Below the pieces are notes generated by a model. That model ran no database searches. It was not told the origin of the DNA and saw only the letters and a list, made by a program, of their open reading frames with translations. The translations under genes were made by a program, and so were the position numbers. This document shows, in pieces, positions 52,981 through 61,658 of a stretch of DNA of 64,000 bases; position 1 is the stretch's first letter; the number at the start of each line of letters is the position of its first letter. Source of the stretch: Micromonospora deserti (lineage in GTDB: Bacteria > Actinomycetota > Actinomycetes > Mycobacteriales > Micromonosporaceae); NCBI RefSeq assembly GCF_003236335.1, contig NZ_POUB01000002.1, forward strand, positions 31,073-95,072, read 5' to 3'.

Positions 52981-54501
52981 ATGACCACAGACGCGTCCGT
53001 GACGACGCGCGGTAACGGCCGCTGCCGTACGTCTGGCTGGCCTCTGGTTCGATGCCGGCTCGGCGGCACGGCGGCACTGATGTGCCTCGTCGTACTGACC
53101 GCCGGATGCGGCCTTGCCGGTTCCGGCGGCTCTGGTGCGGCCGACAACCAGTACGGGCACGGTCCCAAGCAGGGCGGGTCCGTGGTCTATCAGCCGGACG
53201 TCGTGCTCGTGTCCGGAGGCAGCAATGTCATCCGTTCGGTGAGCGAGGACGGGTTCACCTACGTGATCGATGGCGACGCTGAGGGCGTCGCCGGCCTTGC
53301 GCCCGGTAAGATCATGTTCGCCACGAGTGAGGCGCTTGGTCGGGTGGTGAAGGTTGAGCCGGCGGGTGGCGACACGGCGGTCACCCTAGCCTCGGTGGAG
53401 TTGACCGATGTGGTGCGCGACGGCCACTTCAAGATTGATCAAGCGCTTGATCTCGAGTCGCAGACCTTCAGCCCGCTCCCCGACTTGCTCGGGGAGGTCG
53501 TCAACGGGGCTCCGGCCGGGGCGCCGCCAATGATGCCGGATGCCGCCGAGGCAACCGGACTGGGCTCGAACGCCTTCGGGCTGTCTGATTTCCGGCTCGC
53601 CGTGCCGCCAATGGTCCTCGCCCCGGCGCGCGGGCCAGGGCCCAAGAGCGTCCAGCGGAAGGTCGGCGACTGGAACGTGAAGGCGTACAAGGACAGCTCG
53701 AAGCTGGGTTTGACCGCCCAGCACTCGACGGCCGCGGCGGGCCTCAAGGTCGACTTCGATATCCAGCTGCTGGTCCGGAACCTTCGTATTTGGGGAGATA
53801 TCCGAGTAACCAACGGCGTCGTCCCGCACCCGTCGTTCCGCATCGACGGCGTCGAGGGGCTGGCCATCACGGTCGCCGCTGGCGCGGCGGGTGGCTTGAG
53901 CGACAACAAAAAGGCGAAAATCGAATTTCCCATCGAGGTCAAGCAGCCCATCATCATCGGGGGCTTTCCCGCGACCCTCAAGCAGACGTTCAAGTTCCTC
54001 GTCGAAACGGCGTTCACGGCGAAGAACGGCAACCTGTCGGCCACCGGCCAGTGGGGGCTCGACGGCCCGATCGGGTATGTCGGCTCGTCCGTCCTGACGC
54101 CTACCTTCTCCGTGAAGCAGAGCATTGTGCAGTCCCTACGCGGCGTCTCGATCGGCGTCGAGGCACTCGTCGTGGCGGCGGAATTCCGCTTCGGATTCAT
54201 GATCGGCCTGCCGGTCGCGGGTGCCGGGCCGTTCGTCGGTGTCGTGGCCTCGGTCGGATTGACCAACGGCTCGGCGGCCGGCCGGGTGGGGCTGCCACTA
54301 GCCGGGCCCGCCGTGAAATGCCGGGGATCCACGCTCGTCCTGACCGTGCGAGCCGGAGAAGGCATCAACATGTCTGAACCCTTGGCCGAGGCCATCGAGA
54401 TGGTTCTGAAGGTCAAAATCCCGAAGGAGGCGGACTTCCTCACGAAGGAGATTGTCAACCGGACCGTCGTCGAGCCGGACGTGCCCCTGTGCAGGGGCTG
54501 A
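52981..54501 (+). CDS. Large lipoprotein of unknown function
   Basis: A 506-residue protein with a lipobox (VVLTAGC) after a basic leader and hydrophobic helix, so it should be lipid-anchored outside the membrane. The mature part is beta-rich with alternating hydrophobic residues and many Gly turns. Around residues 70-130, VIRSVSEDGFTYVIDGDAEGV, GLAPGKIMFA and GRVVKVEPAGGDTAVTLASVEL resemble a short repeated-strand adhesive or bacterial Ig-like segment. I recognise no enzyme motif. A TAGCTT box lies six bases before the ATG with no ribosome binding site, which would suit a leaderless transcript. No partner gene is adjacent. Confidence 0.75.
   Translation: MTTDASVTTRGNGRCRTSGWPLVRCRLGGTAALMCLVVLTAGCGLAGSGGSGAADNQYGHGPKQGGSVVYQPDVVLVSGGSNVIRSVSEDGFTYVIDGDAEGVAGLAPGKIMFATSEALGRVVKVEPAGGDTAVTLASVELTDVVRDGHFKIDQALDLESQTFSPLPDLLGEVVNGAPAGAPPMMPDAAEATGLGSNAFGLSDFRLAVPPMVLAPARGPGPKSVQRKVGDWNVKAYKDSSKLGLTAQHSTAAAGLKVDFDIQLLVRNLRIWGDIRVTNGVVPHPSFRIDGVEGLAITVAAGAAGGLSDNKKAKIEFPIEVKQPIIIGGFPATLKQTFKFLVETAFTAKNGNLSATGQWGLDGPIGYVGSSVLTPTFSVKQSIVQSLRGVSIGVEALVVAAEFRFGFMIGLPVAGAGPFVGVVASVGLTNGSAAGRVGLPLAGPAVKCRGSTLVLTVRAGEGINMSEPLAEAIEMVLKVKIPKEADFLTKEIVNRTVVEPDVPLCRG
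54483..54498 (+). terminator. Terminator-like hairpin overlapping the lipoprotein stop
   Basis: Inverted repeat GCCCCTG-TG-CAGGGGC covers the last codons and abuts the stop. A 9-base tandem duplication (GGCGTACCC twice, from 54521) follows shortly after. Confidence 0.45.
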
Positions 54502-54556
54502 GTCGATCCGAGGATGTCTCGGCGTACCCGGCGTACCCGGCAAGCAGCGTCGCCGT

Positions 54557-54830
54557 TCACAGGGCCATGATCCCCACCCCGGTCCACGGCCCGTAGGGGC
54601 GTACGAAGCGCGGGTCGCCCCCCGTCCGACGATGTGCATGATGACCATGCTGCCTGGTCCGGCAGGTATTGCGCGACGGTCTTCAGCTTCGGCACGTTCC
54701 CCGGCCCTTGCGAGCCCGAGGAAGAGCAGCGGGAGCGGGATGCCCAAGGCGGGGATCCCGTTGGACACCGCGCCCGGGCTCACCGCGGTCGGCGAGGCGG
54801 GCACCGGCGCCGAGGCGTAGGTTCGCCGGG
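54557..54830 (-). pseudogene. Possible decayed gene remnant
   Basis: On the minus strand a frame ending at 54557 reads GDPRFVRPYGPWTGVGIMAL before its stop, which looks like a real protein C-terminus. Upstream the reading shifts between frames, with AVSNGIPALGIPLPLLFLGL in one of them. I cannot name a family. This 442-base gap holds no other supported feature. Confidence 0.3.
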
Positions 54831-54943
54831 GCGGTGGTCGCTTCGTCAGTCTTGGAGCCAGCCGTGCATTCTCCTTTGAGCGGCGGTAGCAGTCCCGAAG
54901 AAATGGATTGCCCTGGAGGCAGCGCGCACGTTGGCTGGGCAGC

Positions 54944-55483
54944 ATGGCTGACCTGCGTACCGATCGCCTCGTGCTCCGTCGATGGCAAGACTCCGACCTT
55001 GAACCGTGGGCGGCGATGAATGCTGATCCCGCGGTTCGGGAGCACTTGGGCGACCTGCTCACCCGTGAACAGAGCGATGCCTCCGTGGCGCAGTTCCAGG
55101 CCGAGTTCGACCAGCGAGGCTACGGATGGTGGGCAGTTCAATTGCAGGCCACGGGCGAGTTCATCGGCTTCGCGGGCTTGGACCAAGTGGAGGATGGTAT
55201 GCCGTTCACGGGGGTTGAGATCGGTTGGAGGCTCGCTCGCTCGGCCTGGGGCCAGGGTTACGCCACCGAGGCCGCCCTGGCTGGCCTGGCCTTCGGCTTC
55301 GAAACGCTTGAACTCCCCGAGATCCTTGCAGTGACGACTGCTACCAACCTCCGTTCCCAAGCAGTGATGCGCCGGATCGGCATGACCCGCGACCCGGCTG
55401 ACGATTTCGACGACCCCACCGCGCCCGAAGGGCCACTGCGTCCGAACGTGCTGTACCGAATCGCGCGTGCTGTGAGGGTCTGA
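54944..55483 (+). CDS. GNAT family N-acetyltransferase (RimJ/RimL-like)
   Basis: A 179-residue acetyltransferase. LRTDRLVLRRWQDSDLEPWA at the start, then VEIGWRLARSAWGQGYATEAALAGLAFGF (split here as VEIGWRLARSAWG and QGYATEAALAGLAFG) gives the acetyl-CoA loop, and TATNLRSQAVMRRIGMTRD the C-terminal region. RimJ/RimL relatives acetylate protein N-termini or small amines. ATG 54944 has weak upstream complementarity, and the family N-terminus fits it exactly. It is followed by a dead insertion sequence on the other strand. Confidence 0.9.
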   Translation: MADLRTDRLVLRRWQDSDLEPWAAMNADPAVREHLGDLLTREQSDASVAQFQAEFDQRGYGWWAVQLQATGEFIGFAGLDQVEDGMPFTGVEIGWRLARSAWGQGYATEAALAGLAFGFETLELPEILAVTTATNLRSQAVMRRIGMTRDPADDFDDPTAPEGPLRPNVLYRIARAVRV

Positions 55484-55505
55484 CGCTCTCGGCTCGGTCG
55501 CTTGG

Positions 55506-56500
55506 TCAGGCTGCGGCGGGGAGCGGGCGTCCGCCCCAGCGGATGCCCTTCTCGCTGCGGATGCGGGCGCGTTCGCGACGCTGCGCCGCGAGGACGTCGG
55601 GGTGGCGGGCGTTGGTGTTGCGCCAGCGCGGGTAGGCGTGCAGGGCCCGGGTCTGCACGCTGTGGTTGCGGTGGTTGAAGTTGGCGATCGTGAACTGCCG
55701 CAGTGGCCCGAAATGGGCTTCGATCGGGTTGGCCCAGGAGGCGTAGGTCGGGGGTGAAGCACAGCTCGACGCGGTTCTTCTTCGCCCAGCGACGGATCTT
55801 GTCGCCTTTGTGGGCGGACAGGTTGTCCAGGATGAGTGGATCGGGGCGCCGTCCGGGCGCGCGGCCCGGATCGACCTCAGTGCGGCCAGGGTGTTCACCG
55901 CACCCTTCTTGCGGCGGTTGACGCCCCACATCCGGTCGTCGCCGACGGAATAGCAGCCGTGGAAGTACCGCACCCCGTGGGTGCGGTGGTATGTCGCGGG
56001 ATGGCGCTCGGGGTGACCGGCGGGAGTCCAGCAGGCCCCGGCGGTGGGGCGGATGCCGAGCGGCCCGAACTCGTCGAACGCGAACACGCGGTCCGGGAAG
56101 CGTTCCAGCACCTCCTCGATGCGGTCCAGCTTGGCGTCGCGCTCGGGGTCGGGCGACTCCTTCCAGGTCTTGGTGCGTTAAAAGGTGATGCCGCGGCGGG
56201 CGAGCAGGCACCGTAATGCCTCGCGGCCGATCCGGATCACACGGCCGTGCACTTTCCGCAGGTAGGCGGCGAGTTTGCGGATGGACCAACGGGTGAAGGG
56301 CTGACCGAGCTTGGTCGGGCGGGTGGTGGCCGTCTGGACGACGAAGTCCTCGTCGTCAGGATTGAGCAGGCGGGGACGGCCTCCCGCCCAGCGAGGGTCC
56401 AGGCAGGCCAGGCCGATCTCGTTGAACCGGTGGATCACGTCGCGGACGGTGTCCTCGTCAGCCTGGACCAGCTTCGCGCGCGCACCTCGCCGAATAGGCG
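55506..56500 (-). pseudogene. Inactivated IS630 family transposase
   Basis: The minus strand encodes the helix-turn-helix part (DTVRDVIHRFNEIGL, WSIRKLAAYLRKVHG) and the DDE core: AFDEFGPLGIRP, LDNLSAHKGDK and ASWANPIEAHFGPL carry the three acidic residues. Reading is broken by an in-frame TAA at 56178-56180, where relatives have Gln in ITFQRTKTWKES, and by two compensating frameshifts near 55833 and 55752. The N-terminus also shifts frame near 56490. Terminal inverted repeats could not be defined. Confidence 0.85.
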
Positions 56501-56719
56501 TACCGGTGGGCCGTTGTCTGAGGCGGTGCGGGCCGGTACCGGGCCACCTCGCGGCAGGGGTGGACCTCCTCGCCGCCGACTGTGACTATGGGTAGCTGCA
56601 TCAACTCGTGTGGTCATATCGTCGGTGGCTCCTGTTTCGATGCCGGCCGTCCCCGCGCATTGACCCTGCGGGCGAAAAGCACCCACATCCCACTGGTTCC
56701 CCAGCGAGGAGGCATGTCC

Positions 56720-58714
56720 GTGACGGAGACCCCCACACGAACCGAGGGTCGTACTCCATCCCAGCGTGGTCCAGCCCGGGCGGAGTCGGTGTTGCCGGAG
56801 CTGCGGGCGATGTGGTGGGAGACCGGGGTGCGCGCTCGGGCGGAGGCTGGCCTGTTCGCCGTCTTCGCCGAGCTGCCCCGGCTGGTCCTGGCCGCCCTCG
56901 GCATCAGCTGGCGGGCCGACCGGCTCCGCACCTCCGTGGTGGCAGCCGCGACCGTCGGTGCCGGTGTGATGGCCGCCTTCGGGCTTCTCGCGACACAGCG
57001 GGTGCTCGTGGAACTGTTCGCTGGCGGCCCGACCGCGGACAAGGTGGTCGCCGCGCTGCCCGCGCTCGCGGTTTTGGCGGGGGCGACCGCGCTGCGGGCC
57101 GGTATGGGCATCGCCACCGGGTACGCGCAGAACGGCCTCACCCCGCGGGTGAGCCGCGAGGTGGAGCGGGGCCTGTTCGAGGTGACCACCGCGGTGCGGC
57201 TGGAGGCGTTCGACGCCGACGCGTTCGCCGACGACATGGAACGCGCCTCTCGCGGCACCGACTCGGCGAGCTCACTGGTGCAGGCTTCGATGAACCTGCT
57301 CGCCGGGCTGGCCGGCCTGGTCGCCGTGGCGGTCGCCGTCGTCGTCATTCATCCGCTGCTGCTGCTGGCGCTGCTGGTCGCGACCCTGCCGAACGCGTGG
57401 GCGTCGCTGCGGGCGGGGCACCTGCGGTACCAGACCTACACGGCCGGGTCGGTGCGGCGGCGCCGGTTGTGGCTGCTGCACAGGCTGATGGCCGAGCGAG
57501 CGTCGGCGCCGGAGCTGCGCTCCTACGGGCTGCGCCGCTTCCTGCTCGACCAGTACGACCGGGTGATGGGCGTGGAGACCGACATCCAACTCGCTCTCGC
57601 CCGGCGGGTCACCACGACTACCACCGTGGGGGCGATGATCGGGGGAGTGGCCACCGGCGTCGTCTACGTGCTGCTCGGGCTGCTTCTCATCGACGGACAC
57701 ATTCCCCTCGCCGCCGCGGCGACCTGCGTGATCGCGGTGCAGTCCGCGCAACGCTCGCTGGCCGTTGTCACCTTCCAGGTCGACCGTGTCTACACCGAGG
57801 GCCAACACTTCGGCGACTACACCGGTTTCATGACCCGCGCCGCCTCCTACCTGCCCGAACCGGCCCCGGGCACCGCGAACGCCGCACCCAGCGCGGTGCC
57901 GGAGCCGCTGCGGGAGCTGACGGTCACGGACGTCACCCTGCGCTACCCCGACCGAGACACTCCGGCCGTCGACCGGGTGACGCTGACCATCGAGGCCGGG
58001 CAGACCGTGGCCTTCGTCGGCGAGAACGGCTCCGGTAAGACCACCCTCGCCGCGATGATCGCCACGCTGCGCGCACCCACCGAAGGGGTCATCTGCTGGA
58101 ACAGCCGACCGCTGCCCGGGTGGGACCTCGACGGGCTACGGGCCCGCATCGCCGTGGTCACTCAGGAGTACCACAAGTGGCCGTTCACGGCGGCGACGAA
58201 CATCGCCATCGGTGACGTCGACACCGAGGCCCGCCAGGACCGGATCGAGGCCGCCGCCGCCCGCGCCGTCGCCCACGACATGATCAAAGACCTGCCCCAC
58301 GGGTACGAGACGCTGCTCGATCGCACCTTCGCCAAAGGCCAGGACCTCTCCGGCGGGCAGTGGCAACGCATCACCGCCGCCCGTGGCTTCCTCCGCGACG
58401 CCGAACTGCTCATCATGGATGAGCCGTCCTCCGCCCTCGACCCCCGCGCCGAGGACGCCCTGTTCCAGGCCATCCGGGATCGGCAGGGCCGCGCTACCAC
58501 CATCCTCATCACGCACCGGCTGGCCAACGTCCGTCACGCCGACCGGATCTTCGTCCTGCACCACGGCGCCCTGGTCGAGGCCGGCAGCCACGACGAACTC
58601 CTCGCCGCCGGCGGCCGGTACGCCGACCTGTTCACCCTCCAGGCCGCCGGCTACGACGCCACCCACACCGACCACATGCCCGCCGCGCGGCAGCGGCCGC
58701 TTACCGCGTTTTGA
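56720..58714 (+). CDS. ABC exporter, fused membrane and ATP-binding domains
   Basis: A half-size ABC transporter of 664 residues. The membrane domain (about 60-390) has six hydrophobic segments. The ATPase domain has Walker A GENGSGKTT near 435, Q-loop VTQEYHKWPFTA, signature LSGGQWQR near 560, Walker B ELLIMDEPSSALD and the switch His in ITHRLAN. The EYHKWPFTA form is typical of exporters near lanthipeptide and other peptide loci in actinomycetes, but no precursor or modification gene is visible here. No peptidase C39 domain is present. GTG 56720 has GAGGAGG seven bases upstream; ATG 56714 would put that site too close. Confidence 0.87.
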   Translation: MTETPTRTEGRTPSQRGPARAESVLPELRAMWWETGVRARAEAGLFAVFAELPRLVLAALGISWRADRLRTSVVAAATVGAGVMAAFGLLATQRVLVELFAGGPTADKVVAALPALAVLAGATALRAGMGIATGYAQNGLTPRVSREVERGLFEVTTAVRLEAFDADAFADDMERASRGTDSASSLVQASMNLLAGLAGLVAVAVAVVVIHPLLLLALLVATLPNAWASLRAGHLRYQTYTAGSVRRRRLWLLHRLMAERASAPELRSYGLRRFLLDQYDRVMGVETDIQLALARRVTTTTTVGAMIGGVATGVVYVLLGLLLIDGHIPLAAAATCVIAVQSAQRSLAVVTFQVDRVYTEGQHFGDYTGFMTRAASYLPEPAPGTANAAPSAVPEPLRELTVTDVTLRYPDRDTPAVDRVTLTIEAGQTVAFVGENGSGKTTLAAMIATLRAPTEGVICWNSRPLPGWDLDGLRARIAVVTQEYHKWPFTAATNIAIGDVDTEARQDRIEAAAARAVAHDMIKDLPHGYETLLDRTFAKGQDLSGGQWQRITAARGFLRDAELLIMDEPSSALDPRAEDALFQAIRDRQGRATTILITHRLANVRHADRIFVLHHGALVEAGSHDELLAAGGRYADLFTLQAAGYDATHTDHMPAARQRPLTAF

Positions 58715-58854
58715 GGACCACCGGAACGCACGGCGTCATCCCCACCGGCGCCCGAGACGATCAGGTCCAGTCCACCGGGCGATCCAGCGTGCCGAGCTCC
58801 CGCCTGGCACTGCCCTTGTTCATGGCGTTCTGACGTTGGCTGTCGGACGAGCGG

Positions 58855-59136
58855 TCAGGCTGGGTTGAGCGGACTGAACTGGATACCGGCGAGGCGCCAT
58901 CCGGCGGGTAGTTCGATCCATACCCGACTCAGTCGAACGGTCAGCATCATCGTTCCGCCACGCCAGGAGCCCGGCTGTGCTGGACGCAACGCACGATCGC
59001 GGCGCGGTCGTAGCGCGCACGTCCAGGTCGGCTGTCTCCAGGCAGAGGTACGCGAAGTCAGCGTGCCGGTCGAACCACTGCCGCTTGTCGAAGCTGTTCG
59101 TATTCCTGAAGGCCGTAGCCTGACGGGCTGGAGCAC
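58855..59136 (-). pseudogene. Possible NTF2/SnoaL-like protein remnant
   Basis: The end of this frame reads SWRGGTMMLTVRLSRVWIEL then GWRLAGIQFSPLNPA, like the last strands of NTF2-like proteins. The expected first half appears in another frame (FDRHADFAYLCLETADLDVRA), so a frameshift is likely. The rest of the 713-base gap from 58715 to 59427 contains only the promoter and operator listed below. Confidence 0.4.
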
Positions 59137-59189
59137 GCCGGTGTTGCACGGTCATCACGGGCGGTGACACGGGTAGGCGGGTGCGGTCA

Positions 59190-59219
59190 TTGACCGGGTC
59201 GACGGCCCATCACTATGAT
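59190..59219 (+). promoter_or_regulatory. Probable promoter of the GH62 gene
   Basis: TTGACC (59190-59195) and TATGAT (59214-59219) are separated by 18 bases, a good vegetative sigma-factor match. The LacI-type operator begins 12 bases after the -10 box, where bound repressor would block transcription. Confidence 0.6.
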
Positions 59220-59230
59220 GACTATCAATC

Positions 59231-59246
59231 TGGTAAGCGCTTTCCA
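59231..59246. promoter_or_regulatory. LacI-type operator, copy 2
   Basis: TGGTAAGCGCTTTCCA, a 16-base palindrome with one mismatch and the core AAGCGCTT, right downstream of the GH62 promoter. Confidence 0.75.
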
Positions 59247-59360
59247 CCTGGCGTGACCGGGCTGCGCCAGTGCTGACCGTTCGCCATGTCCAGCCGAGCC
59301 GCGGTGTTCGAAGGACGATATGCAGTGCTGTCCGCTGGATGTCGGCTACGTCGAAGGTGC

Positions 59361-59828
59361 CGCCGCGATGCGGCTGGCGGTCCCGTGTTCGTCGTCGAAC
59401 GACGGGCCATTCCCACGGAGACGCCCAATGCATGTCAAACCCATGATTGCGTGTGCCGGCTTGTTGGCCGGTGTGCTCGTCGTACTCTCGCAGTCGGCCG
59501 TTCAGGCCGCGCCCACGCGGTATGAGGCCGAGAATTCGCCGGCGGTGTGTTCCGGCACGATCGATTCGAACTGGTCCGGCTATTCCGGTAGCGGGTTCTG
59601 CAACGGTCCCAACTCCACCGGTGGCTACGCGCAGTTCACCGTCAACGCGTCCGCCGCTGGTACGGCAACGCTGGGGGTCCGGTTCGCCAACGGCACCACG
59701 ACCGCCCGCCCCGCCAACCTGCTCGTCAACGGGTCGACCGTGCAGACCCCGTCCTTCGAGGGTACGGGCGCCTGGTCGACCTGGGTCACCAAGACGCTGT
59801 CCGTGTCGGTGCGGGCCGGCAGCAACAC
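59361..59828 (+). repeat. 468-bp direct repeat, copy A
   Basis: Identical to 61191-61658 apart from one base (T at 59678, C at 61508). It covers the 5' leader, ribosome binding site, signal peptide and most of the carbohydrate-binding module of the GH62 gene. Sequence on both sides is unrelated. Confidence 0.97.
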
Positions 59829-60879
59829 GATCCGGTTCGACCCGACCACCGCCAACGGCCTACCGAACATCGACTACCTCGACGTCGAAACCGGCGGCAG
59901 CCCGCCGGCGGGTGGTCTGCCCAGCAGCTTCCAGTGGCGCTCCAGCGGCCCGCTGATCGCCCCGAAGTCCGACGCCACCCACAACATCAGGGCGGTCAAG
60001 GACCCGTCGGTGGTGTACCACAACGGCCGGTACCACGTCTTCGCCAGCACCACGAACAACAACGGTGCCTACAGCATGGTGTACCTGAACTTCACCGACT
60101 GGTCGCAGGCTGGCGCCGCGCAGCACCACTACCTGGACCAGACCGCGATCGGCGCCGGGTACAAGGCGGCACCGCACGTGTTCTACTTCGCGCCGCAGCA
60201 GCGGTGGTACCTGGTCTTCCAGACCGGCGACAACGCGGCGTACTCCACCACCACGGACATCAGCAACCCACAGTCGTGGACCGCGCCGCAGCGCTTCTAC
60301 CCCAACGGCATGCCGCAGATCATCCGGGACAACATCGGCAGCGGATACTGGGTGGACTTCTGGGTCATCTGCGACAGTGTCAGGTGCTACCTCTTCTCCT
60401 CCGACGACAACGGCCACCTGTACCGGTCGGAGACCACGGTGGCCAACTTCCCGAACGGAATGACCAACACCGTCATCGCCATGCAGGACGCCAACCGGTT
60501 CCGGCTCTTCGAGGCGCCCAACGTGTACAAGGTGGCGGGCTCGAACACCTACCTGTTGATCCACGAGGCGATCGGCTCGGACGGCAAGCGGTACTTCCGG
60601 TCATGGACCGCGCCGGCGATCACCGGGCCGTGGAGTGCGCTGGCGGACACCGAGGCCAACCCGTTCGCCCGCGCCAACAACGTCACCTTCGACGGTACCC
60701 CGTGGACACGGGACATCAGCCACGGCGAGATGATCCGCAGCGGCACTGACCAGACGATGACCATCAGCGCGTGCAACCTGCGCTACGTCTACCAGGGCAT
60801 GGACCCGGGCGCCACCGATCCCTACAACTTCCTGCCCTGGCGGCTCGGCCTGCTGACCCAAACCAACTCCACCTGCTGA
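59428..60879 (+). CDS. Secreted GH62 alpha-L-arabinofuranosidase with N-terminal CBM35-like module
   Basis: Secreted enzyme of 483 residues. Signal peptide about 1-29 (cleavage near AVQA), then a CBM6/35-like beta-sandwich (about 30-155: RYEAENSPAVCSG to NIDYLDVETG). The catalytic five-bladed propeller (about 165-483) begins FQWRSSGPLIAPKSD and contains AVKDPSVVYHNGRYHVFAST, WVICDSVRCYLFSSDDNGHLY and FEAPNVYK, with the Asp/Glu positions typical of GH62. These enzymes remove arabinose side chains from arabinoxylan or arabinan. GGAG lies eight bases before ATG 59428. It has its own promoter, operator and terminator, so it is a one-gene unit. Confidence 0.92.
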   Translation: MHVKPMIACAGLLAGVLVVLSQSAVQAAPTRYEAENSPAVCSGTIDSNWSGYSGSGFCNGPNSTGGYAQFTVNASAAGTATLGVRFANGTTTARPANLLVNGSTVQTPSFEGTGAWSTWVTKTLSVSVRAGSNTIRFDPTTANGLPNIDYLDVETGGSPPAGGLPSSFQWRSSGPLIAPKSDATHNIRAVKDPSVVYHNGRYHVFASTTNNNGAYSMVYLNFTDWSQAGAAQHHYLDQTAIGAGYKAAPHVFYFAPQQRWYLVFQTGDNAAYSTTTDISNPQSWTAPQRFYPNGMPQIIRDNIGSGYWVDFWVICDSVRCYLFSSDDNGHLYRSETTVANFPNGMTNTVIAMQDANRFRLFEAPNVYKVAGSNTYLLIHEAIGSDGKRYFRSWTAPAITGPWSALADTEANPFARANNVTFDGTPWTRDISHGEMIRSGTDQTMTISACNLRYVYQGMDPGATDPYNFLPWRLGLLTQTNSTC

Positions 60880-60893
60880 TCACGGGGTGATCA

Positions 60894-60932
60894 GGGCGTT
60901 CCCCACACGGTAGGACAGCTTGGGGAACGCCC
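60894..60932 (+). terminator. Terminator after the GH62 gene
   Basis: Perfect 12-base stem GGGCGTTCCCCA / TGGGGAACGCCC with a 15-base loop, beginning 14 bases after the stop codon. Between it and the PL9 start at 61258 are the third operator and the leader. Confidence 0.85.
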
Positions 60933-61096
60933 CGACACGCCAGTTCCGGCCCCGACTGCCGCCGCGCCCACAGTGAAAAGCGCGCCGCCGCGCTGGCCGG
61001 GCACGGCCTGCTGTGCGCCAGCGGGATCCCGGGGGTGTCCGCAGACCAGGAGTTGGAACACTTGCATATATCGATGACTGCTGACATCCTCCGTTT

Positions 61097-61110
61097 GGAA
61101 AGCGCTTTCC
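61097..61110. promoter_or_regulatory. LacI-type operator, copy 3
   Basis: GGAAAGCGCTTTCC, a perfect 14-base palindrome in the leader of the PL9 gene and outside the 468-bp repeat, so it was not simply copied with the coding module. Confidence 0.8.
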
Positions 61111-61190
61111 GAGCTGGTGTAGCCGGGCGACGCCAGCGCCAGCCACGTACGTGCTCAGTCGGTCGACGCTCCCCAACGACGGCTTCCCGT

Positions 61191-61658
61191 CGCCGCGATG
61201 CGGCTGGCGGTCCCGTGTTCGTCGTCGAACGACGGGCCATTCCCACGGAGACGCCCAATGCATGTCAAACCCATGATTGCGTGTGCCGGCTTGTTGGCCG
61301 GTGTGCTCGTCGTACTCTCGCAGTCGGCCGTTCAGGCCGCGCCCACGCGGTATGAGGCCGAGAATTCGCCGGCGGTGTGTTCCGGCACGATCGATTCGAA
61401 CTGGTCCGGCTATTCCGGTAGCGGGTTCTGCAACGGTCCCAACTCCACCGGTGGCTACGCGCAGTTCACCGTCAACGCGTCCGCCGCTGGTACGGCAACG
61501 CTGGGGGCCCGGTTCGCCAACGGCACCACGACCGCCCGCCCCGCCAACCTGCTCGTCAACGGGTCGACCGTGCAGACCCCGTCCTTCGAGGGTACGGGCG
61601 CCTGGTCGACCTGGGTCACCAAGACGCTGTCCGTGTCGGTGCGGGCCGGCAGCAACAC
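61191..61658 (+). repeat. 468-bp direct repeat, copy B
   Basis: Second copy of 59361-59828, offset by exactly 1830 bases, with 467 of 468 bases identical. The single difference changes Val to Ala in the binding module. After 61658 the coding sequence diverges and leads into a pectate lyase instead of GH62. Confidence 0.97.

Noticed and set aside
58715..59427. Lanthipeptide precursor beside the ABC exporter
   Set aside because: No short ORF with a leader and Ser/Thr/Cys-rich core behind a ribosome binding site was found on either strand.
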